Of a stretch of DNA of 64,000 bases, positions 54,571 to 61,172 are shown piece by piece (within the stretch, counting starts at the first letter, position 1; each line of letters starts with the position of its first letter). A model generated the notes under the pieces. That model made no database searches. It was not told the origin of the DNA and worked only from the letters and a program-made list of their open reading frames with translations. Both the position numbers and the translations under genes were made by a program. Source of the DNA: Jiangella alkaliphila (GTDB lineage Bacteria; Actinomycetota; Actinomycetes; Jiangellales; Jiangellaceae); the NCBI RefSeq assembly GCF_900105925.1, contig NZ_LT629791.1:3445278-3509277 (forward strand), given 5' to 3'.

Positions 54571-55719
54571 ATGCGCCGGCCACCAGGGATCGTGGTCGTC
54601 CTGGCCGGACTCCTCCTGGCCGGTTGCGGCGAGGACGGCGACGACGGCGGCAGCACGACCACGCGCCGGGTCGACACCGCGACGCCGTCGTTCACCGAGC
54701 CGACGGTCGTCACGAACCCGCTGTTCCCGGTGCCGGCGGGCGGCCAGACGCTCCAGCTCGGCGAGGAGGAGGGCGAGCCGCTGCGCGTCGAGGTCACGAC
54801 CCTGCCGGAGACCCGCACGATCACCTGGGACGGCCGGAGCATCGACGCCGTCGTGGCGCAGTACGTCGCGTACCGGTCCGGGCGCATCGTCGAGGTCGCC
54901 CTCGACTACTACGCCCAGGACGACGACGGCGGCGTCTGGTACCTCGGCGAGGACGTCGACAACTACGAGGACGGCGTGATCGCCGACCACGAGGGCAGCT
55001 GGCTGGCCGGCCGTGACGGGCCGGGCGGGCTGATCATGCCCGCGGACCCGCGGGAGGGCGACGTCTTTCGGCCGGAGAACATCCCGGACCTGGTGTTCGA
55101 GGAGGTCACGATCCAGGACGCCGCGGTCACGGCGGACGGCCCGCGCGGGCCGGTCGACGGCGCCGTCGCCACCGAGGAGCACCTCATGGACGGCACCGTC
55201 GAGCACAAGGTCTTCGCGCCCGGCTACGGCGAGTTCCGGGCAGAGGCCCCCGACGAGCTGGTCGAGGTCGCGCTCGCCGTCCCGGCCGACGCGAGCCCCG
55301 GCGAGACGCCCGCCGTCCTGACCGAGCTGGCCGACGGCGCCGCGCGGGTCTTCGAGGCCGCGGGCACCGGCGACGCGGCCGGCGACCAGGTCGACGCGAT
55401 GACGGCCGCCTGGCGGGACCGGCCGGACCAGACCGCACCGGCCACCCTCGCCGCCGCGCTGGAGGACGCGCTCGGCCGGCTGGCGGACGCGGCGGCCGCC
55501 GGCGACCCCGACGCCGTCAGGCAGGCCGCCGTCGACACCTCTACGGCCGTCCTCGACCTCACCCTCGCCTACCGGCCGCCGGCCGAGGTGGACGCGGCCC
55601 GGCTGGAGGTCGTCGCGCGGCAGCTCGAGCTCGACACGGCGACCGGCGACCTGGCCGGGCAACGGTCCGACGCGGCGATCGCCGTGACGATCCGCGACCG
55701 CCTCCCCGCCACGCGCTGA
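54571..55719 (+). CDS. Hypothetical lipoprotein
   Basis: The 382-residue protein has a lipoprotein signal with lipobox LLLAGCGED (Cys at about residue 19), then a Ser/Thr/Asp linker. A beta-rich central part contains WDGRSIDAVVAQYVAYRSGRIVEVALDYYAQDDDGGVWYLGEDV, and the C-terminal half is helical and Ala/Asp-rich. The central part resembles actinobacterial extracellular proteins of unknown function found next to PepSY genes. I do not assign a function. It starts 2 nt after the PepSY stop and probably acts with it at the outer face of the membrane. Confidence 0.75.
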   Translation: MRRPPGIVVVLAGLLLAGCGEDGDDGGSTTTRRVDTATPSFTEPTVVTNPLFPVPAGGQTLQLGEEEGEPLRVEVTTLPETRTITWDGRSIDAVVAQYVAYRSGRIVEVALDYYAQDDDGGVWYLGEDVDNYEDGVIADHEGSWLAGRDGPGGLIMPADPREGDVFRPENIPDLVFEEVTIQDAAVTADGPRGPVDGAVATEEHLMDGTVEHKVFAPGYGEFRAEAPDELVEVALAVPADASPGETPAVLTELADGAARVFEAAGTGDAAGDQVDAMTAAWRDRPDQTAPATLAAALEDALGRLADAAAAGDPDAVRQAAVDTSTAVLDLTLAYRPPAEVDAARLEVVARQLELDTATGDLAGQRSDAAIAVTIRDRLPATR

Positions 55720-55753
55720 GCGAACGGGCGTCGCCGCGGGGGAGCGGCGGGAC

Positions 55754-55759
55754 TACGCT
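55754..55759 (+). promoter_or_regulatory. Leaderless -10 element TACGCT before ltrA-like gene
   Basis: TACGCT ends 7 nt upstream of ATG 55767, with no ribosome binding site between. The spacing matches other leaderless starts in this window. Confidence 0.45.
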
Positions 55760-55766
55760 CCGCCTC

Positions 55767-56972
55767 ATGTCCGACGCGACACGTGAGGGCGGCGAGCCGC
55801 TCATCCCGCAGATCCGGATCATGCGACGTTCCGGTCCCGAGCAGCGGGCGACGTTCTTCGAGCTGTTCTTCGACCTCGTCTACGTCTTCGCCGTCACGCA
55901 GCTCTCGCACCACCTGCTGGCCACCCACCTGACCTGGACGGGCGCCGCCGAGACGGCGTTCATGCTGGTGGCGGTCTACTGGGCGTGGAACTACACGACC
56001 TGGATGGCGAACTGGTTCGACCCCGAGACGGTGCCGGTGCGCCTGGTGCTGACGTTCGTCATGCTGGCCAGCCTGCTGATGGCGGTGGCCATCCCGGACG
56101 GCTTCGGCGACCTCGCGCTGCTGTTCGCCTGCACCTACTCGGGGCTGCAGATCGGCCGCAACGTGTTCGTCGTCCTCGCGACGCCGCCGGGACAGTTCCA
56201 CCAGAACTTCCGCCAGATCCTGGCCTGGTCGGTCCTCTCGGCGCCGCTCTGGGTGGCCGGCGGCCTGGCCGAGGACGCCCGCTGGCCGCTGTGGCTGGCC
56301 GCGCTGGCGCTCGACCTCGCCGGCCCGCTGGCCCGGTACTGGCTGCCGGGTGCCGGCAGCACGCCGATGAGCCAGTGGGCGATCGACGGGCACCACTTCG
56401 CCGAGCGCTTCCAGCTGTTCGTCATCATCGCGCTGGGCGAGAGCATCGTGCTGACCGGCGTGACGGCGTCCAACGGCGAGATGAGCTTCGAGACCGGGGT
56501 GGCGCTGGGGCTGACGTTCCTCGGCTCGGTGGCGCTGTGGTGGCTCTACTTCTCCGGGGCGTCGCCGGTGATCGCCCGCCGCATCGGAGCCAGCAGCAGC
56601 GAGGACGTGGGCGCCCTCGGCCGCGACATCTACACCTACCTGCACGTGCCGATCATCGCCGGCATCGTGCTGATGGCGGTCGGCGACGAGCTGGTTATCG
56701 CGCACCCTGACTACGACATGGAGACCGTCGGTGCCCTGGCCGTCCTCGGCGGACCGGCGCTGTTCCTCGCCGGCCTGGCCGCCTGCGGCATCCGGGTCCA
56801 GCATCCGGTCGGCTGGCCGGCGGTCGTCGCGGTGGTGGTGCTGCTGGCCGCCGTCCCGGTCATGGCCGAGCAGAGCGGCCTGGTGACGGCGGCGTTCGCC
56901 CTCGTGGTGCTGGGCACGCTGGCGGTCGTCGAGCACCGCAAGACGGCACGCGCGACCGCCGGCGCACCCTGA
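55767..56972 (+). CDS. Low temperature requirement protein A (LtrA) family membrane protein
   Basis: The 401-residue protein has about ten to twelve hydrophobic segments and the LtrA start pattern EQRATFFELFFDLVYVFAVTQLSHHL, then WMANWFDPETVPVRLVL, HHFAERFQLFVIIALGESI and YTYLHVPIIAGIVLMAVG. LtrA was first described in Listeria as needed for growth in the cold; its biochemical role is unknown. It is probably a membrane transporter. The stop codon ends one base before the target duplication of the insertion sequence, so the gene is intact. Confidence 0.9.
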   Translation: MSDATREGGEPLIPQIRIMRRSGPEQRATFFELFFDLVYVFAVTQLSHHLLATHLTWTGAAETAFMLVAVYWAWNYTTWMANWFDPETVPVRLVLTFVMLASLLMAVAIPDGFGDLALLFACTYSGLQIGRNVFVVLATPPGQFHQNFRQILAWSVLSAPLWVAGGLAEDARWPLWLAALALDLAGPLARYWLPGAGSTPMSQWAIDGHHFAERFQLFVIIALGESIVLTGVTASNGEMSFETGVALGLTFLGSVALWWLYFSGASPVIARRIGASSSEDVGALGRDIYTYLHVPIIAGIVLMAVGDELVIAHPDYDMETVGALAVLGGPALFLAGLAACGIRVQHPVGWPAVVAVVVLLAAVPVMAEQSGLVTAAFALVVLGTLAVVEHRKTARATAGAP

Positions 56973-56982
56973 CGTCAGGACC
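56973..56982. repeat. Left copy of the 10-bp target duplication CGTCAGGACC
   Basis: Identical to 58518-58527 on the other side of the insertion sequence. It lies directly after the LtrA stop codon. Its partner contains the stop codon (minus strand) of the metallophosphoesterase gene. Confidence 0.9.
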
Positions 56983-56990
56983 CAATGCCG

Positions 56991-58401
56991 TTAAGTTAGG
57001 GCGGTTTTGCTGGCCCGGCGAACTTTGATCTTGTGGGTGGCGTGGCTGGGTGGGCGGGTCTGGTCTCGTCGTTTGGCTTTGAAGGTGTTCCGGGGTGGTT
57101 TCTTGACGCGCTGCGTGACGCGGGCTCGTCGTGGCGGGTTGAGGTCGCTGCTGATGGCGGCGATGGCCAGGACGCGCGTGTTCTGGTCGAGTCGGCCGGC
57201 GGTGATGGTGTCTCGGGTGACGCGGATGGTGATGGTGAAGGAGATCCGGCGCGGGTCCACGCCGACGGTGTCCGCGGCGTCGGTTCTCAGGGTGCAGAGG
57301 GCTTGGTAGGTGACGAGCAGGGCGTAGATCTCCTGATCGACGAGGTCGGGTGACTTCGAGCGCAGGATGAACCCGGCGCCACGCAGTCGGGTCTTGAGTT
57401 CCTGGTAGCTGTTCTCCGATTCCCACCGCTGGTGGTAGGCCTCGGCGACGGCTCGGGCGGGCGCCTCGGCCGGGTCGAGCAGGGTGGTGACGAGCCTGAT
57501 ATCGCTGATGGTGACGGTATCGCCGACGTGGGTGGTGACTCGGTAGTCGACGATACGCACCGGGTGCCCGGGCATCGGAGGCTCCGGCCAGCCCCGCCGG
57601 GCGGCGGTGCGCCAGCGCTTCTTGTAGCGTTGCGCGGTGATCACTGACAGGTAGGAGCCGTCGTCGAGGATCTTCATGGCGGGGAAGTCGGCGTTGCCCT
57701 TGATCCGCCAGATCAGGTCCGCGCCGGTGCTGGTGGCGATCTGGGCGAACAACCGGTGACCGAAGTTGCGGTCGGCGAGCACCAGCATCCCCGGACGCAT
57801 CGCACCGATCAGCCGCTGGGTCAGTTCCTGCTCGCTGTGCCGGCACGCGTCGAACACCGCGTCGATGATCGCGTGGGTGGCGCATTCGATCAGCGCGACC
57901 AGCCGCACCTGTGCGAACCCCGAGGGCGTGCCGATGTGGCCGAACGCGGCCACGTTGGCCGCGGTGTCGGCCAGGTCCAGGGCGGTGCCGTCGAAGGCGA
58001 CCAGCCGCCGCCCGAACAGCCACGCTCCCGCCGCGTCGGGCGCCGCGCGTGGGCCTCGGACCCGGTCGAACAGCAGCCGCAGCGGCGTGACGCCCAGGCG
58101 TTTGCGGGCCTGGCACAGCGCCGACGCGCTCGGCACGACCAGCCCCCCGCAGGTACCCGAACGTGCTGGTCAGCCAGCACATCACCATGCGGTATCCCGG
58201 CGGGGAATGCGAGTCGGCGCCGCAGAACACGCATAACCCGAGCACGAAGACCATCACCGTCCGGGCCGGCAACAGCCGCCGCCGCTGCTCGCGCACACCG
58301 GCCTGCTCGATCACCTCGTCCAGCAGCTCCGGACAAAGATCACTTTCCAGTGCGCCCAGACTCACCTCGCCCGATCGCCACGTGGCAGACTCAGAACTCA
58401 C
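56991..58401 (-). pseudogene. IS4-family transposase, broken by one extra G
   Basis: GTG 58401 with GGAGGG upstream starts VSSESATWRSGEVSLGALES, and an IS4-type N-terminal domain (ELLDEVIEQAGVREQRRRLLPARTVMVF, GYRMVMCWLTSTFGYLRG). At a run of six C (58143-58148; G on the coding strand) the frame is lost. With five G it would read GYLRG-LVVPSASALCQ and join the second part exactly: FDGTALDLAD (first D), VLADRNFGH (second D) and the IS4 signature YHQRWESENSYQELK (Y-2-R-3-E-6-K). The stop lies inside the left inverted repeat. The whole span is 470 codons plus one base. Confidence 0.85.
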
Positions 58402-58457
58402 AGGGCCCTCCGGCAGACGATGATCTTCGACAATCACCGTTCTAACGGAGGGCCCTG
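58401..58457 (-). promoter_or_regulatory. Leader hairpin that can hide the transposase ribosome binding site
   Basis: A perfect 12-bp inverted repeat, CAGGGCCCTCCG (58401-58412) and its complement (58446-58457), with a 33-nt loop. On the coding strand the downstream arm contains the GGAGG used by GTG 58401. Transcripts entering from outside would carry both arms and fold, hiding the site; fold-back inhibition of this kind is known for IS10 and IS50. Confidence 0.7.
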
Positions 58458-58517
58458 CCCACGAACCCCACCGACACGCCGCTGACCAGCACAAACCGCC
58501 CTAACTTAACGGCATTG

Positions 58518-58527
58518 CGTCAGGACC
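58518..58527. repeat. Right copy of the 10-bp target duplication CGTCAGGACC
   Basis: Matches 56973-56982. The minus-strand TGA of the metallophosphoesterase gene (58520-58522) lies inside it. Without the insertion, the convergent stop codons would be two bases apart. Confidence 0.9.
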
Positions 58528-59539
58528 GGTCGAACTCGACCCCGGTCACCGTGAACTGGTTCCGCGCATCGGTCTTGTACGCGGGGCACAGACTGGTCTG
58601 CTCGCAGTACGGCGAGTAGGTCCGGACGTCGATGGTGCCGGCCACCGGGTCGAACCGCATGGTGCGCAGGTAGCTGTTCTCCGTCACGTTCGGAATGCTG
58701 TAGGTCTGGTAGTCGGCCAGGAACGCGTACACGGTGTTGCCGTGGTCGCCCTGGGCGACCTGCCGGCCGGCGTACGTGTAGTGGCCCGAGAGCACGAACT
58801 GGACGTTGGCGTGCCGGCGGGCGAACTCGGTCCAGATCCGCTCGCCGATCGCGGACCGGTCGTCGCGGCGCAGGTACTCGTGCGCGTTGACGATCACCTG
58901 GCGGTCCGGGTGCGCGGCGACGACCTCGTTGGCCCAGGCCAGCTCGTCGTCGGTCGGGTTGTACTTGAGGTTCAGCACGAGCCAGCCGACGCCGCCCGCG
59001 GAGAACTGGAACCAGCTGTTGTCCATCGACCCGGCCGGGTAGCTGCCGCCGAACCCGGGCAGCCGCCGGAACAGCTGCTCCGGGAAGTAGGCGTTGAGCA
59101 TCTCGGTGCTGCGGTCGACGGCGATGTGCTCGTTCGGGTTGCAGGTGGCCGGCGGGTCGCATGCCCAGGCGTCGAAGTCGTGGTTGCCCACCGAGAAGCT
59201 GTAGGGCACGCGGCGGTTCAGCTCGAACATCGCCGACTGCGCCCGCTCCCAGTCCGACACCCGCGACGGCCACTCGACGAGGTCGCCGACGTGCGCGACG
59301 AACGGGATGTTCAGCTCCCGCCGGTGCTCGACGATCCATTCGGTCTGGGCCGTGAACATCTCCGGCCGGTTCTGCACGGCCAGCTGGGTGTCCGGGATGA
59401 CGACCAGCGTGAACGGTGCGTCGGTGTCGGTCCGGGTGAGCTCATCGGGCCCGCCGGCGGCGGGCAGCGAGACGGTGGTCGCCAGGACGGCGGTCGCGGC
59501 GACGGCGGCGGCCAGGCGGCCGGCGGGTCTGCGCGGCAT
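58520..59539 (-). CDS. Secreted metallophosphoesterase
   Basis: The 339-residue protein starts at ATG 59539 (GGAGA 5-6 nt upstream) with a signal peptide (GRLAAAVAATAVLATTV). A calcineurin-like phosphatase follows, with LVVIPDTQL (D-x-Q in place of the usual D-x-H), AHVGDLVEW, SVGNHDF, VIVNAHEYLRRD and VLSGHYTYAG. These supply the two-metal site. The substrate is likely an extracellular phosphate ester. The longer frame to 59638 has no signal character before the ATG. Its stop codon lies in the target duplication of the adjacent insertion sequence, and the coding sequence is unaltered. Confidence 0.85.
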   Translation of the reverse strand: MPRRPAGRLAAAVAATAVLATTVSLPAAGGPDELTRTDTDAPFTLVVIPDTQLAVQNRPEMFTAQTEWIVEHRRELNIPFVAHVGDLVEWPSRVSDWERAQSAMFELNRRVPYSFSVGNHDFDAWACDPPATCNPNEHIAVDRSTEMLNAYFPEQLFRRLPGFGGSYPAGSMDNSWFQFSAGGVGWLVLNLKYNPTDDELAWANEVVAAHPDRQVIVNAHEYLRRDDRSAIGERIWTEFARRHANVQFVLSGHYTYAGRQVAQGDHGNTVYAFLADYQTYSIPNVTENSYLRTMRFDPVAGTIDVRTYSPYCEQTSLCPAYKTDARNQFTVTGVEFDRS

Positions 59540-59743
59540 GGGTGTCTCCTCGAGGTCGGGCGGCTGCGGATCCCACGCACGGTCCCAGCCGAAATCGGCC
59601 TGGGCCGGAACGCCGCGTGAATCGCGGTGGGCATCCAAACGTCGTACGGACGCCGTGCCGGCGTCGTCCGCGGTTCACCGGCCGGTCGGACGGCGCGGCG
59701 AATACTCGACCGACCCCCCTGAGCTCCGTCGAGAGGATCAGAC

Positions 59744-60949
59744 ATGGACGTGCGGACGCTGCGCCGGACGGTCTCAGCTGCCGGCGCGATCGCGCTGCTC
59801 ACCGGGCTGGCCGCGACACAGGCCGGCGCCGAGGTCGAGGAGGACCCGCGGATCGAGCAGTACCGCCAGGCCCTCGCGCAGCTCCGGCCGCTGACCGACC
59901 CGCCCGCGTGCGACCAGCTGCCCGAGCCGGACCGCTGGGCCGACGCCGGCACCCCGGACCAGGGCTCGGCCGACGCCGTCATCTCCGCCCACCGTGGCGC
60001 GCTGACGCTGGCGCCGGAGAACACGCTCGACTCCTACGCCTACGCGTTCGCCTACGGCGTCGACCTGGTCGAGGTCGACGTCCAGCAGACGAAGGACGGC
60101 CGGTTCGTGGCGCTGCACGACTCCACCGTCGACCGCACCACCGACGGCAACGGCAATATCGCCGACCTCACGTTCGACGAGGTCCGCGCGCTCAACGCGG
60201 CCGACTACGCGCCGTGGAAGGGCGGCGCGTACGACCCCGCGCAGGTCGCGTCGCTGGAGGAGGTGCTGGCGCTCGCGCAGCAGGCCGGCAAGGGCGTCGA
60301 GCTGGACATCAAGGGCTCGGTGACCGAGGAGGGCGAGCTGGCCGAGCTGGTCGGCGAGTACGGCCTGGTCGAGGAGTCGATCTTCAACTCGGCCGACCCG
60401 CGGGTGTTCATCGCCGAGCCGGCCGCCCGGCTCATCTACAACCGCGACCAGTGGGAGCCGAACTTCCTCGTCTACGAGATCGCCGAGATCTTCAAGGTGT
60501 TCGGCTCGCGGCTGGACGAGTACACGCCGGAGTCGATCGCGGCCGCCCACGACGCCTGCGCGATCGTCATGCCGCACGCCTACGACGCCGGCCCGGAGCA
60601 GGAGGTCGCACAGTTCCTGCAGGCCCGCGCGATGGGCGCCGACGGTGTGCAGACCAACCAGCCGGAGCTGATCGTCGCCGCCGCGGGGGAGGCGGTCGGC
60701 TCCGCCATCGAGACGGTCCGCGGCGAGCACGGCCGCATCGACGAGATCTGCCTGGTCAACGCCGGCAACGGGTTCGGCTTCCCGGGCAAGCCGGTGACGT
60801 TCGAGCGCGGTGGCAGGTCCGCCGAGGTGACGACCGGCCGCGGCGGCTGCGTCGCGCCGCCGGAGGGCCACTGGCTGGGCGCTCGCGTGACGTTCGCCGG
60901 CGACGGCGCCGTGCACGCGTCCGCCGCGCGCCTCGTGCCCACCCCCTGA
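59744..60949 (+). CDS. Secreted glycerophosphodiester phosphodiesterase
   Basis: The 401-residue protein has a signal peptide (RTVSAAGAIALLTGLAATQAG) and a GDPD domain: the catalytic H83-R-G (ISAHRGA), PENTLDSYAYAFAYGVDLVEVDVQQTKDG and the second catalytic His in VALHDSTVDRTTDG. It hydrolyses glycerophosphodiesters to glycerol 3-phosphate and an alcohol outside the cell. A small C-terminal extension (GGRSAEVTTGRGGCVAPPEG) follows. GAGAGGA precedes ATG 59744. It is divergent from the secreted metallophosphoesterase, so both might belong to phosphate scavenging, although no PHO box was identified. Confidence 0.92.
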   Translation: MDVRTLRRTVSAAGAIALLTGLAATQAGAEVEEDPRIEQYRQALAQLRPLTDPPACDQLPEPDRWADAGTPDQGSADAVISAHRGALTLAPENTLDSYAYAFAYGVDLVEVDVQQTKDGRFVALHDSTVDRTTDGNGNIADLTFDEVRALNAADYAPWKGGAYDPAQVASLEEVLALAQQAGKGVELDIKGSVTEEGELAELVGEYGLVEESIFNSADPRVFIAEPAARLIYNRDQWEPNFLVYEIAEIFKVFGSRLDEYTPESIAAAHDACAIVMPHAYDAGPEQEVAQFLQARAMGADGVQTNQPELIVAAAGEAVGSAIETVRGEHGRIDEICLVNAGNGFGFPGKPVTFERGGRSAEVTTGRGGCVAPPEGHWLGARVTFAGDGAVHASAARLVPTP

Positions 60950-60969
60950 CCGCCGCCCGCCCGCTCACC

Positions 60970-61006
60970 CCGCCGGGACTCCACGTCGATCGTGGAGTCC
61001 CGGCGG
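60970..61006 (+). terminator. Strong terminator after the glycerophosphodiesterase gene
   Basis: A perfect 16-bp inverted repeat (60970-60985 and 60991-61006) with a 5-nt loop, followed by TATTTG. It begins 21 nt after the stop codon. Confidence 0.8.
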
Positions 61007-61172
61007 TATTTGCGCCCGATGGACCGTTGACGCCCCTTGTGACGTTTCTGTAACATCTGAGCAACTCAACGAAAGATCTCGGCAGAACGTCATCCGAAGT
61101 CATCGAAGAGTCCGAAATTTTGACAGATCGCGCCGCTCTACTCCTTGTCCCATCCAGAGAGAGGCATCTGTC

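Larger units (their letters stand above)
56983..58517 (-). mobile_element. IS4-family insertion sequence, 1535 bp
   Basis: The ends are a perfect 25-bp inverted repeat (56983-57007 and 58493-58517). It is flanked by a 10-bp duplication (CGTCAGGACC), as expected for IS4-group insertions. It holds a single transposase on the minus strand with its leader hairpin. It inserted between two convergent genes with no loss of coding sequence. Intact ends and target duplication point to a recent insertion; the transposase is nevertheless frameshifted. Confidence 0.93.

Noticed and set aside
58143-58148. Programmed -1 frameshift in the transposase
   Set aside because: Joining the two parts needs a +1 shift (or one fewer G). 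A -1 shift enters a third frame without homology, and IS4-type transposases are normally one frame.
61120-61150. Promoter for the GH87-like gene based on TTGACA
   Set aside because: No acceptable -10 hexamer lies at 16-19 nt spacing, so I mention it only in the gene entry.
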